Part shown: positions 41,403 through 50,064 of the stretch, piece after piece | How the letters are laid out: the number at the start of each line of letters is the position of its first letter | Numbering within the stretch: position 1 is the stretch's first letter | Origin: JANJTY01 sp038257155 | GTDB lineage: Bacteria; Pseudomonadota; Gammaproteobacteria; Xanthomonadales; Xanthomonadaceae | DNA length: 64,000 nt | Direction: 5' to 3' | NCBI GenBank assembly: GCA_038257155.1 | Contig: JBBSJP010000007.1 | Coordinates: 1-64,000 of the forward strand | The notes under the pieces: model-generated | What the model was told of the DNA's origin: nothing | The model's input: the letters and a program-made list of their open reading frames with translations, nothing else | Databases searched by the model: none | Translations under genes and position numbers: made by a program

Positions 41403-43295
41403 ATGTCGAAAGCCACCCTGCGCGATGTCTCCGAAGCCTGGGAACGCCTTCGTCTGCAACCCGTGCAGGCGATGCATGAAGTTTTTGAACTGGCCTGCCA
41501 GGCTTTGGCGCTGGGCCATCCCACCTTGGCCTGCGAGATCCTGCGTGAACCCAGTCGCCAGTCCGACTCGCCGGCGCAACTGCGCTATACCGCGGCCCTC
41601 GCGCAAGCCCGGATCGGCGGCTATCGCGAGGCCGAAGGCCTGCTCGCTGGTCTGCTTCGCGAGACCCTGCCGGAATCCCTGCGCATCGATGCGCTTTCCT
41701 TGGCGGGCCGCATTGCCAAGGACCAGTGGGCTCGCACCGCCGAAGGAACCCAGCGAGATGCACTCGGCGAGCTTGCCCTGCAGCGCTACCAGGCGGCATG
41801 GGAGGCCACCGGAAATGCCTTCCCGGGCATCAACACAGCCACCCTGCTGGCTTTGACCGGGCGGTACGCGGCCGCTCGCGAACTGGCGTTGCGGGTCCGT
41901 GAACTGGCGAGCCGCGATGACGGGACGCAGGAAGGCCACTGGCGCAGCGCCACCCTGGGGGAAACCTGCGTGCTGCTGGGCGACTGGGACGCTGCTGCGC
42001 AGCACTACGCCGATGCAGTACGCGCCTGCGGCCGCCAGGTCGGTCACCTCGCCAGCATGCGTCGTCAGATCAAGTTGATCGGTCGGTCGATCGCGCTGCC
42101 GGCCAGCGTGATGAAAGCGCTTGCCGCGCCCCAGGTGGTGGTGTTTGCCGGTCACATGATCGACGCACCTGATTGCACCGCGGCGCGCTTCCCGGCCAGC
42201 CTGGAAACTACCGTCGCCAAGGCCATTGAAGAACGCCTGGAATCGCTGCAGGCTGGCTTTGGCTACGCATCTGCCGCCTGTGGCGCCGACCTGCTGTTTT
42301 GCGAAGCGATGCTCGCGCGCGGTGCCGAACTGCACCTCACCCTGCCTTTCGATGCCAGCGATTTTCTCGCCACCAGCGTCGCCTTCGCCGGCGCGCACTG
42401 GGTGGAGCGATTTCGTGCGGTGTGCGACCGCGCCAGCAGCATCAGCTACGGGGTGCGCGAGCGCTTTCTGGGTGACGAAGCGCTCTACACCTTTGCCGCC
42501 GACCTGATGCAGGGCGCGGCGCTGCTGCACGCGCGCCAGCTGGAAACCGAGCCGCTGTTGCTCACCGTGATCGACAACGACAGTGTGCTGCGCGCCGGCG
42601 GTACGGGCCACACCATGAAAAACTGGAGCGGCCTGGGTCTGCGCTGCAAGGTGATCGAACTCGGCACGCTGCGCCGTGCACAGCCGGACCAAACGGTGGG
42701 AAACGTTTCCATCGTGGCGCCGCAGGTCGCCCTGCGCAGCACCGCAGTGCGGCGCGAAGTCCACAGCATGCTGTTTGCCGATGTGGTGGGCTACAGCAAC
42801 CTGGCCGAGGAGGACACGCCGGCCTTCCTGCTGAACTTCCTTGGCGCGATTGCGCTCATCGTGCGCAATAGCGAACGCCAGCCGGATTTCGTCAACACCT
42901 GGGGCGACGGCCTCTTCATGGTGTTCGATTCGGTGCAGGATGCCGCCGACTTCGCCCTGCGCTTGCGCGACGCGGTGCGCGAAACCGACTGGCAGCAGCA
43001 CGGATTACCGGCGGGCACCAGCATCCGCATCGGGATGCATACCGGACCGGTATTCCCGGCCCTGGACCCGCTGGTCGGTCGGCCGAGCTTTTTTGGCTCG
43101 CACGTGGTGCGTGCGGCGCGCATTGAGCCAATCACCGTGCCCGGATCGGTCTTTGTCAGCGCCGAACTGGCCTGTGTACTGGCGGCCAGCGGCGACGCGC
43201 GCTTCACCACCGATTACCTGGGCGTGCAGCCGCTGGCCAAGGGCTTTGGCCAGGCGGCGCTATATCGACTTCGGCGCTGCAACGAGGCGGAGTAG
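41403..43295 (+). CDS. TPR / Rossmann-like / class III nucleotidyl cyclase fusion
   Basis: 630 residues, cytoplasmic. N-terminal half (about 1-230) is a TPR-like array of the TRAFs-binding/DUF4071 type ('HPTLACEILREPSRQSD', 'LLALTGRYAAARELAL'). The middle (about 240-390) is an alpha/beta unit with 'VVVFAGHMIDAPD', 'YASAACGADLLFCEAML' and 'LTLPFDASDFLATSVAFAG', resembling SLOG/LOG-type nucleotide-binding Rossmann folds. The C-terminus (about 455-625) is a class III cyclase with a metal-binding Asp in 'MLFADVVGYSNL', the second in 'TWGDGLFMVF', and 'IRIGMHTGPVF'. Cyclic nucleotide production (cAMP or cGMP) is likely but the base-specificity residues are not assigned. Single gene, no obvious partner. 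Confidence 0.8.
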   Translation: MSKATLRDVSEAWERLRLQPVQAMHEVFELACQALALGHPTLACEILREPSRQSDSPAQLRYTAALAQARIGGYREAEGLLAGLLRETLPESLRIDALSLAGRIAKDQWARTAEGTQRDALGELALQRYQAAWEATGNAFPGINTATLLALTGRYAAARELALRVRELASRDDGTQEGHWRSATLGETCVLLGDWDAAAQHYADAVRACGRQVGHLASMRRQIKLIGRSIALPASVMKALAAPQVVVFAGHMIDAPDCTAARFPASLETTVAKAIEERLESLQAGFGYASAACGADLLFCEAMLARGAELHLTLPFDASDFLATSVAFAGAHWVERFRAVCDRASSISYGVRERFLGDEALYTFAADLMQGAALLHARQLETEPLLLTVIDNDSVLRAGGTGHTMKNWSGLGLRCKVIELGTLRRAQPDQTVGNVSIVAPQVALRSTAVRREVHSMLFADVVGYSNLAEEDTPAFLLNFLGAIALIVRNSERQPDFVNTWGDGLFMVFDSVQDAADFALRLRDAVRETDWQQHGLPAGTSIRIGMHTGPVFPALDPLVGRPSFFGSHVVRAARIEPITVPGSVFVSAELACVLAASGDARFTTDYLGVQPLAKGFGQAALYRLRRCNEAE

Positions 43296-43378
43296 GAAAA
43301 AGGGCGAGCGAAATGGGGCGGCAAACCGGCAGCGCGTCGCGAGTCGTCGGAGAAATGTGCGAGAAGTCACAGACTGGA

Positions 43379-43393
43379 TGACATTATTTGTCA
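43379..43393. promoter_or_regulatory. TGACA-N5-TGTCA palindrome upstream of a secreted-protein gene
   Basis: Perfect 5 bp inverted repeat with an AT-rich 5-base centre (TTATT), 36 bases before the ATG at 43429, in an AT-rich stretch unlike its surroundings. The position suits an operator overlapping a promoter. The binding protein is unknown. Confidence 0.35.
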
Positions 43394-43428
43394 CAAACTG
43401 ACGCCCCGTGCGACCGTGAGGATCCGCC

Positions 43429-44298
43429 ATGACTCGCCCTCTCTTCCAACTTCTCGTCTTCCTGCTGCTGACCGCGGCCTCCACCGCACAGGCAGTCCGT
43501 ATTACGCCAGCCCACAGCGGCAGCTGGTACGACCCGGCGTACGACAAGCAGGGCTTCACGATTGAAGTGCTGGGCCGGGCTGGCAACGGCGCCGAACGCA
43601 TCGTGGCGGTGCAGTGGAACACCTACGACGACCAAGGCAACCCCGCCTGGGCCATCGGCGTCGGGATAACCGAACGCAATGTGGTCAGCATGACCATGCA
43701 GCGCGCTTTTGGGGGTGCCCGACCGCCTCTGCAGGTGCAAGCCTCGGAATTGGTGGATTGGGCCGACATGACCTTCACGTTTGGCACCTGCAACACGGCC
43801 GTGGCTGACTTCACCATGATCGAGACAGGCGACGAAGGCAGCTACGAGCTGCGACGCCTCACCCAGATCGGCGCCACGACCTGCACTGGCGGCCTGGGTG
43901 ACGAAGTCGAGCCCGGCTTCGAACCCTTGACCCTGGTGCGACAGCTTGTTCCCAGCGCGGATTACCCCACCGCCCAGGGCCTGGTGAAATTCTTCCTGCG
44001 CCCTGCCCGCTCAAGCCTCGACATCGACCTGCGCAAGCTTCCGGTGGGCGACTACGACATCCGCGTTGCCGGCATCGTCGAGGGCAGCGTTGAAGTCGCG
44101 CTCGTGGGTGGCGGCCCCGACGGCCAGGGCGGCATGACAATGGGCGAGATCCACTTTGCCAGCCCCGCGGGCGAAGACGCCGCGTTGCTCGACTTCGACC
44201 CGCGTGGCCAGCTGATCGAGATAGTCGATTCCGACGGCGCGGTGGCGCTGAGCGTGACCCTGCCCGACCAGGCAGATCCAGAATCAGGCGAGGACTGA
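43429..44298 (+). CDS. secreted protein with 'WY-P-x-x-x-x-GF' module, unknown function
   Basis: 289 residues with a signal peptide (LLVFLLLTAASTAQA). Residues about 25-145 hold a module seen in many secreted Xanthomonadales proteins: 'SGSWYDPAYDKQGFTIEVLG' followed by 'VQWNTYDDQGNPAWAIGVG' and a Cys pair ('FGTCNT', 'TTCTG'). The second half (about 150-280) is acidic and beta-rich, without a known domain. No catalytic residues are evident. A palindrome upstream and a strong terminator downstream mark it as a monocistronic unit. Confidence 0.65.
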   Translation: MTRPLFQLLVFLLLTAASTAQAVRITPAHSGSWYDPAYDKQGFTIEVLGRAGNGAERIVAVQWNTYDDQGNPAWAIGVGITERNVVSMTMQRAFGGARPPLQVQASELVDWADMTFTFGTCNTAVADFTMIETGDEGSYELRRLTQIGATTCTGGLGDEVEPGFEPLTLVRQLVPSADYPTAQGLVKFFLRPARSSLDIDLRKLPVGDYDIRVAGIVEGSVEVALVGGGPDGQGGMTMGEIHFASPAGEDAALLDFDPRGQLIEIVDSDGAVALSVTLPDQADPESGED

Positions 44299-44367
44299 GC
44301 ACCCCCGCAGTTTCGCCCTTACCTTGTTCGTGGACCCGGCGGATTCCGCCGCGCGATGGAACGCACC

Positions 44368-44409
44368 AAGGACGCCTTCTTCCCCTGGGAAGGCGTCCTT
44401 TTTCTTTTC
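44368..44409 (+). terminator. strong rho-independent terminator
   Basis: 12 bp perfect stem (44368-44379 with 44389-44400) around a 9-base loop, followed by TTTTTCTTTTC. It ends the secreted-protein gene at 43429-44298. The remainder of the 328 bp gap (44299-44626) has no gene I can support. Confidence 0.9.
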
Positions 44410-44626
44410 TGTCCACCGGCCGCGAGAGGCGCAAATCCTGCGAGAATGCTGCCCGCACCGGTGTCCAGCCGGGCACGGATGCTGAAGCATTGCTGACCTG
44501 GCGTGCAGCCGTGGCCTTGCAGTCAGCCAGCATGCGGCTTGTGTCTGGCATGGTTTGCCAAGGCGCGAATGCAGGCTGAAAGCTGCCGGCTGGCGCCTGA
44601 TTCATTCCACAAAAGGGATTTCAGCC

Positions 44627-45073
44627 ATGACTCGATTTGCCAGAACATCGATGATGATCATTGCGTTTTGCGCCAGCAGCCTGGTCATCGGCACGGCACG
44701 GGCGAACGACCTGATCGACTGCGAGATGCGCTTCTCTACCTCCGGCTGGTCGGCGTTCTACAAAACCGCCAAAGGCAGTGGCACGATCAGCTGCAGCAAC
44801 GGCCAGAGCATGCGCGTGCGGATCAGCGCCAAGGGCGGGGGACTTACGGTAGGAAAGTCCAGCATCGAAAACGGCGTTGGCGAATTTTCCGGCGTGTACA
44901 GCATCGACGAGGTGCTGGGCAGCTATGCCAGTGCCGAGGCCCACGCTGGCGCGGTCAAATCGGCCAAGGGTCAGGTGATGACCAAGGGCGAAGTTTCGCT
45001 GGCTCTGTCGGGCACCGGGCGTGGCTGGGACCTGGGCGTGGCCTTCGGCAAATTCACGATCAGTCAACTCTGA
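44627..45073 (+). CDS. small secreted protein of unknown function
   Basis: 148 residues from ATG 44627; the frame is open 24 codons upstream, but the signal peptide ('MIIAFCASSLVIGTARA') begins with this ATG, which follows AAAAGGGATT. The mature protein is short and Gly/Ser-rich, with a two-Cys pair ('IDCEMRF', 'TISCSNGQ') and 'GEFSGVYSIDEVLGSYASAE' then 'SLALSGTGRGWDLGVAFGKF', which looks like a small beta-barrel or lipid-interacting fold. I do not recognise the family with certainty. Monocistronic. Confidence 0.65.
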   Translation: MTRFARTSMMIIAFCASSLVIGTARANDLIDCEMRFSTSGWSAFYKTAKGSGTISCSNGQSMRVRISAKGGGLTVGKSSIENGVGEFSGVYSIDEVLGSYASAEAHAGAVKSAKGQVMTKGEVSLALSGTGRGWDLGVAFGKFTISQL

Positions 45074-45201
45074 GTCCGATCCGACGCTATCAACCCCCAC
45101 CAGCCAAGAATGGCTGGCGAGCCCGATGTCGCGATGCCGGTGCGACTCATATGAGCAACGCTCCCGGCGGTTGCCATCGCAACCGCGCCTGGAGCCACTG
45201 A

Positions 45202-45378
45202 TCAGGGCGCAGGAAATCGCAAGCTCGGGTAGCTGCCGGGGGGATTGGCGAACGATTTCGGCAAGCTGTCGACCTTGAACATTGGCAATGCCGAGTTGCG
45301 CAAGCGGGCCATGATCAGCGGCAGGACGGCAGTCGCCAGGATCCTGGTTTTGACCGCGTCTCTGACCTGAGTTTGCAT
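45202..45378 (-). CDS. possible small ORF downstream of the TonB receptor
   Basis: A 58-residue frame from ATG 45378 on the same strand as, and 23 bases after, the TonB-dependent receptor. It begins MQTQVRDAVKTRILATAVLP and ends in a Pro-rich tail ('PPGSYPSLRFPAP'). No family known; it may be a real small gene or a remnant. The rest of 45074-45400 (327 bp) shows nothing else. Confidence 0.2.
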   Translation of the reverse strand: MQTQVRDAVKTRILATAVLPLIMARLRNSALPMFKVDSLPKSFANPPGSYPSLRFPAP

Positions 45379-45400
45379 CAGCCAACCAAGCCAGGGCCGA

Positions 45401-47611
45401 CTACCAGGCAATGCTGAGCGTCGCCGCCAGGCTGCGTCCCGGCTTGCTGTAGAACTCCAGATTCGAGGCATTGGCCGGCACGCCACGCAGACTGCCCCAG
45501 TCCCAGGCCTGCCGGTCGAGCAGGTTGAACAGGCCCAGATTCACGCGCATGCCGGGGCGCAGCTCGAACCAGGCCAACGCGTCCAGGCTGGCGTGACCGG
45601 GCGGGGCGAACAATGGGTTGCTTGGCTGGTCGATCCGGCGCACTCCGCGTACTCCCAATGCGATCAGTTCTGCACCCCAAACCGCATTCGCCGAATCGAA
45701 GCGCAGACCGAGCGAGGCACTGGCCGGATCGATGCTGTTCAGTGGCCGATCAATCAGGGTGTCTTCGCCACGTGCGCTGGCTGCCGCGCCGCGCACGCTC
45801 CAGCCCTGCAGCGCGGGGCGCAGCGTGCCGAGATCCAGGACGAAGTCGGCCTCGATCCCGCGGATGCGTGCGCGGCTGCGGTTGACCGACTGGAACACCA
45901 GGGCGCCGGTTGAGGGGTCGACGCCCAGATTGGCACGGGATTCGATCAGGTCGCGATAGCGGTTGTCGTAGATCGATAGGGTTCCCTGCAGCGCCTCACC
46001 CTGCCAGCGCAAGCCTGCTTCCAGCCCGTGGCTGGTCTCCGGACGCAGTTCGGGGTTTGGTCGCACTTCGAAGTTCAGGGCCGGCAGGAAAAGGCCGATA
46101 TTGACGTCCGAAAACGGCGGCGCACGAAATCCGCGGGCGTACTGCAGGAACAGATTGGCGCGCGGTGAAACCGTCCAGCGCAGGCCGAGTTTGGGTGCGA
46201 AGCTGGACGCACCGACGTCGACCGTGTCGATCTGCGGGTAGTCCTCGACGAACAGCGCGTCGGGTCGGGCATCGAGGCGGTAGCGCTCCCAACGCAGGCC
46301 TGGCAGCAAAGCGAAGTCGCCGAAGCGGATCTCGTCCTGCCAGAACGCCGCAATCCGTCGCGCGTCCGAGTTGGGAAAATCACGCACCGGAAACCGCTCA
46401 CCGAGAATCACACTGCTGGTCGTTCCGCTTGCCAGGTTGGTTTCGAGGCCGTCACGCAGACCGCGGTAGCTGGTCTGCTCGATCCGGATACCGAACACCT
46501 GGCGATGCGTCAGGCCGAACCACTCGCCCTCGCTCACCGCTAGCAGGTCGAGGCCTGTCTCCTGCTGCGAAAAATCAAAGCGTCGGAAGCGCAGTGACTC
46601 GAAGGGCGTGGCCGTATCCGGCAGGCGGTATTGGAAACTGTCCTGGCGCGCCTCGCTGTCCTGCCGGTAGACCAGCAGGTGCAGATGATCCAGTCCCACC
46701 GCTGGCGACTCCCATTCACCCAAGGCACTGATCCGGTTGCGCTCGCTGTGGTCATCGGCCTCCAGCCGATACGTAGTGAGGAAGCGGCCCGGCGCGAAGT
46801 GCAGCGAGCGCACCAGGGCATCCTGCTGGGCGCGACTGTGATCGAGTACGATGCTCCAGCGCCCGAAAGTGTCGGCATCACGTACCAGCTTGCCGAGAAA
46901 TGCATCGCGGGCGTAGTCAGCCGGGTTGGCGGCGTCAGCGTCGCTCCGCGCGCTGTTCTCGGTTTGTTCGCCTTCGCGCCGTGCTGCAAGCAGCATTGCC
47001 TGCCAGCCGCTATCGGTGTCGCCGGCCCAACTCGCACCCAGCAATCGACTGTGGTCGCGACTTGCGAATCCCATTCGAAGGCCAATGACATTCGCGTCCT
47101 GTCCCTGTGAAAGCAGATCGGCGGGATCGCGGGTACGGAAGGCCACGATGCCAGCCAGCGCATCACTGCCGTAAAGGGTGGACGCAGGACCGCGCAGGAT
47201 CTCGACCCGTTCGACCGCTTCCAGATCCACCAGATCGCGCCCGGCGCTGGCGAACTGGCCTACCGCGAAGGCATCCGGCAGCGGCACGCCATCGATCTCT
47301 ACCCGTACCCGGTTGCCGCCCAGGCCGCGGATCGAGAAGCCACTGCGGCCGAATCGGTTGGCATCGGCATCCACGCGCACTCCTGGCAGGTAGCGCACCA
47401 GATCGCCGATGTCCTGATCGAGATGCCGCTCGATTTCTTCACGCTCGATCACGGCCACGCTGGCGGCCACCTGGGCAAGGGGTTCCGCAACGCGGCTGGC
47501 GATGACCACCACCGTCTCGAGCTGCACCGCGCTTTCCTGCACGGCGTCCTGTGCCGCCGCGCCGAAAGGCACAAGGCTGGCGAGAATCAATGGCGGCAGT
47601 CGATTGCGCAT
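45401..47611 (-). CDS. TonB-dependent outer-membrane receptor (haem/BtuB type)
   Basis: 736 residues from ATG 47611, with TGGAAAA upstream (an in-frame ATG at 47635 would add eight residues). Signal peptide ends near 'PFGAAAQ', then the TonB box region 'ETVVVIASR', a plug domain ('DIGDLVRYLPGVRVDADANR', 'RVEILRGPASTLYGSDALAG') and a 22-strand barrel ending in 'AATLSIAW' with terminal aromatic. FRAP and NPEL boxes ('FRAPPFSD', 'RPNPELRPETS') match the haem/haemoglobin receptor class, but the His usually found between them is absent, so the ligand may be another chelate. It diverges from nirS across a 244 bp region with two FNR-type boxes. Confidence 0.88.
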   Translation of the reverse strand: MRNRLPPLILASLVPFGAAAQDAVQESAVQLETVVVIASRVAEPLAQVAASVAVIEREEIERHLDQDIGDLVRYLPGVRVDADANRFGRSGFSIRGLGGNRVRVEIDGVPLPDAFAVGQFASAGRDLVDLEAVERVEILRGPASTLYGSDALAGIVAFRTRDPADLLSQGQDANVIGLRMGFASRDHSRLLGASWAGDTDSGWQAMLLAARREGEQTENSARSDADAANPADYARDAFLGKLVRDADTFGRWSIVLDHSRAQQDALVRSLHFAPGRFLTTYRLEADDHSERNRISALGEWESPAVGLDHLHLLVYRQDSEARQDSFQYRLPDTATPFESLRFRRFDFSQQETGLDLLAVSEGEWFGLTHRQVFGIRIEQTSYRGLRDGLETNLASGTTSSVILGERFPVRDFPNSDARRIAAFWQDEIRFGDFALLPGLRWERYRLDARPDALFVEDYPQIDTVDVGASSFAPKLGLRWTVSPRANLFLQYARGFRAPPFSDVNIGLFLPALNFEVRPNPELRPETSHGLEAGLRWQGEALQGTLSIYDNRYRDLIESRANLGVDPSTGALVFQSVNRSRARIRGIEADFVLDLGTLRPALQGWSVRGAAASARGEDTLIDRPLNSIDPASASLGLRFDSANAVWGAELIALGVRGVRRIDQPSNPLFAPPGHASLDALAWFELRPGMRVNLGLFNLLDRQAWDWGSLRGVPANASNLEFYSKPGRSLAATLSIAW

Positions 47612-47713
47612 GGCTTTTCCAGATTTGTTGAGCAATGGTTTCTCGCGCTGGCGACCACCTGAAGATCGCGTTGCGCCCGTCCTTCACCCTAGGCAGGTGC
47701 GCGACCTTTTCCT

Positions 47714-47727
47714 TTGATCAAAATCAT
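47714..47727. promoter_or_regulatory. FNR/Anr/Dnr-type box (TTGAT-N4-ATCAT)
   Basis: Matches the FNR/Anr consensus TTGAT-N4-ATCAA at nine of ten fixed positions. It lies 128 bp before the nirS start and 103 bp before the TonB receptor start, so it could act on either. Confidence 0.6.
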
Positions 47728-47763
47728 GTCTGCCGATTCGACAGCGGGCTTTTCGCTGCGCGC

Positions 47764-47777
47764 TTGATCCAGATCAG
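47764..47777. promoter_or_regulatory. second FNR/Anr/Dnr-type box (TTGAT-N4-ATCAG)
   Basis: Nine of ten match to the FNR/Anr consensus, exactly 50 bp from the first box (about five helix turns, same face), and 78 bp before the nirS start. This is the likelier site for direct activation of nirS. Confidence 0.6.
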
Positions 47778-47855
47778 TTTCCCGCGCTGCGACCCGGATC
47801 AGGCTTGCACCAAAGCCGTAAGGCGATCGAATCGTCAACGCTCGAGGGGTCCACC

Positions 47856-49955
47856 ATGAATCGTTCCACGCTACTCATCGCCATCCTGCTGGGAGCGATG
47901 TCGTTTTCAGCTTGCGCTGCCGATGACGTCGTCAACGAACGCGTGCCCAAGCAGGGTCTGGATTTAGGCAAGGCTGCCTACCTCGCCAACTGCGCCGCCT
48001 GTCATCAGCCCGAAGGCACGGGTCTGAGCGGTGCATTCCCGCCGCTGGCCAGTTCCGATTGGCTGCAGAAGACCAGGGTCGAGGACGTGATCGCCTCGGT
48101 CCTCAAAGGCATCAGCGGCGAGATGACCGTCAACGGCGTGACTTACAACAACGTCATGCCGGCCATGAGCCACCTGAGCGATGCCGATGTAGCGTCGATC
48201 CTGAGCTACGTCTTCGCCTCCTGGGAAAACAAGGGCGGCGAAGTCAGCGTCGAACAGGTCGCGGCGCAGCGCAGCGCGTTGGCGGTTTCCAGCGACCCGG
48301 CCCAGGGCCAGGCCCATCCGGGCACATCGCGGGCGCAGGCCGCGTATGAAGGCGCACCGTCGACCCTGGCCGGCGCCGACGTCAAGCAGGTGCGCACTCC
48401 AGGCGCCCCCGACATGAGCGAGGCTGAATTCACCCAGGCCTCCGAGATTTTCTTCCAGCGCTGCGCCGGCTGCCATGGGGTATTGCGCAAAGGTGCGACC
48501 GGCAAGCCGCTCACCCCGGATCTGACTCAGGCCAAGGGAACCGACTATCTCAAGGCGCTGATCAACTTCGGCTCACCCGGTGGCATGCCGAACTTCGGCA
48601 CCGGAGGCGAATTGACCAGCGACCAGGTCGACCTGATGGCGCGCTTCCTGCAGCACACCCCGCCCAATCCGCCCGAATGGGGCATGGCCGAGATGCGTGA
48701 CTCCTGGAAGGTCTTCGTGCCGGTCGCACAGCGCCCGACGCGCAAGACGAACGACTACGACCTGGAAAACATCTTCTCGGTCACCCTGCGCGACTCGGGC
48801 GAGATCGCCCTGATTGACGGCGCCAGCAAGAAGATCATCACGATCCTCAAGACCGGCTACGCGGTGCATATCTCGCGCGTCTCGCACTCGGGCCGCTATA
48901 TCTACACCATCGGCCGCGACGGCAAGATCGACCTGATCGACATGTGGATGAAGGTCCCCGAGCGCGTCGCCGAGCTCAAGATCGGCCTGGAAGCGCGCTC
49001 GGTCGAGACGTCCAAGTACAAGGGCTACGAGGACAAGTTTGCCATCGCCGGGGCCTACTGGCCGCCACAGTACGTGATCATGGATGGCCCGACCCTGGAG
49101 CCGCTGAAAATCGTCTCGACCCGCGGCATGACGGTCGATACGCAGGAGTTCCATCCCGAGCCGCGCGTCGCTGCCATTGTTGCGAGCCACAAACATCCCG
49201 AGTTCATCGTCAACGTCAAGGAAACCGGCCGCATCCTGCTGGTCGACTACAGCAACATCGACGCACTGAAGGTGACCACGCTCGACGCCGCGCGCTTTCT
49301 GCATGATGGCGGCTGGGACATCAGCAAGCGCTACTTCCTGACTGCTGCCAATCAGAGCGACAAGATCGCCGTGGTCGACTCGCAGGAGCAGACGATGGTC
49401 GGTCTGATCGATGTCGACAAGATCCCGCATCCGGGTCGCGGCGCCAACTTCCTGCACCCGACGTTCGGCCCGGTCTGGACCACGTCGGCACTCGGCAACG
49501 AGAAGATCACCCTGATCGCCACCGATCCCGAGAAGTACCCGCAGTACGCCTGGACCGTGGTTGAGGTACTCAAGGGTCAGGGTGGTGGCTCGCTGTTCGT
49601 CAAGACGCATCCGAAGTCGACCAACCTGTGGGTGGACACGCCGCTGAATCCGGAAGCCGCAGTCAGCCAGAGCGTCGCGGTGTTCGACATCAACAATCTC
49701 GACAAGGGCTATGAAGTGCTGCCGATCGCCGAATGGGCGAACCTCGGCGAGGGCCCCAAGCGCGTGGTGCAGCCGGAGTACAACAAGGCCGGCGACGAAG
49801 TGTGGTTCTCGGTCTGGAACGGCAAGGACCAGCGCTCAGCGATCGTGGTGGTTGATGACCGCACCCGCAAGCTGAAGGCAGTGCTGGACGATGCACGCCT
49901 GATCACACCGACCGGCAAGTTCAACGTCTACAACACGGTCAACGACGTGTACTGA
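47856..49955 (+). CDS. nirS: cytochrome cd1 nitrite reductase with an additional N-terminal cytochrome c domain
   Basis: 699 residues from ATG 47856 with GAGGGG upstream; a start at 47805 is unlikely. Signal peptide ends near 'SFSACAA'. First c-type haem at CAACH (Cys 46, Cys 49, His 50), second at CAGCH (Cys 203, Cys 206, His 207), then the eight-bladed d1 propeller (about 300-699). The d1 axial His is about 344 ('VSHSGRYIYTIGRDG') and the active-site pair about 433 ('EFHPEPR') and 483 ('FLHDGGWD'), matching Pseudomonas His182/327/369. It reduces nitrite to nitric oxide in the periplasm. Ordinary NirS is about 560 residues with one c-haem; the extra domain may be a fused NirC/NirM-type donor. 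No nirCFDLGHJEN genes adjoin it. Confidence 0.92.
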   Translation: MNRSTLLIAILLGAMSFSACAADDVVNERVPKQGLDLGKAAYLANCAACHQPEGTGLSGAFPPLASSDWLQKTRVEDVIASVLKGISGEMTVNGVTYNNVMPAMSHLSDADVASILSYVFASWENKGGEVSVEQVAAQRSALAVSSDPAQGQAHPGTSRAQAAYEGAPSTLAGADVKQVRTPGAPDMSEAEFTQASEIFFQRCAGCHGVLRKGATGKPLTPDLTQAKGTDYLKALINFGSPGGMPNFGTGGELTSDQVDLMARFLQHTPPNPPEWGMAEMRDSWKVFVPVAQRPTRKTNDYDLENIFSVTLRDSGEIALIDGASKKIITILKTGYAVHISRVSHSGRYIYTIGRDGKIDLIDMWMKVPERVAELKIGLEARSVETSKYKGYEDKFAIAGAYWPPQYVIMDGPTLEPLKIVSTRGMTVDTQEFHPEPRVAAIVASHKHPEFIVNVKETGRILLVDYSNIDALKVTTLDAARFLHDGGWDISKRYFLTAANQSDKIAVVDSQEQTMVGLIDVDKIPHPGRGANFLHPTFGPVWTTSALGNEKITLIATDPEKYPQYAWTVVEVLKGQGGGSLFVKTHPKSTNLWVDTPLNPEAAVSQSVAVFDINNLDKGYEVLPIAEWANLGEGPKRVVQPEYNKAGDEVWFSVWNGKDQRSAIVVVDDRTRKLKAVLDDARLITPTGKFNVYNTVNDVY

Positions 49956-49978
49956 TCGCAATCGCAAGCGCCGCAAAG

Positions 49979-50007
49979 AAAAAGCCCCGCATCGCGCGGG
50001 GCTTTTT
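49979..50007. terminator. bidirectional rho-independent terminator
   Basis: 12 bp perfect stem (49979-49990 with 49996-50007), loop of 5, with A-run before and T-run after. It separates the convergent nirS and RDD genes and can serve both. Confidence 0.92.
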
Positions 50008-50064
50008 CATGCAGAAGCGTGAAGGGCGTTGCCGGGCGGGCCAAGCACCCGACAGTCGTTCGGA

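Noticed and set aside
41373..43001. 542-codon minus-strand open frame opposite the cyclase fusion
   Set aside because: Antisense shadow; the plus strand carries the cyclase motifs.
41403..43295. CBASS-type defence cyclase
   Set aside because: The cyclase is of class III, not a CD-NTase, and there is no effector gene beside it.
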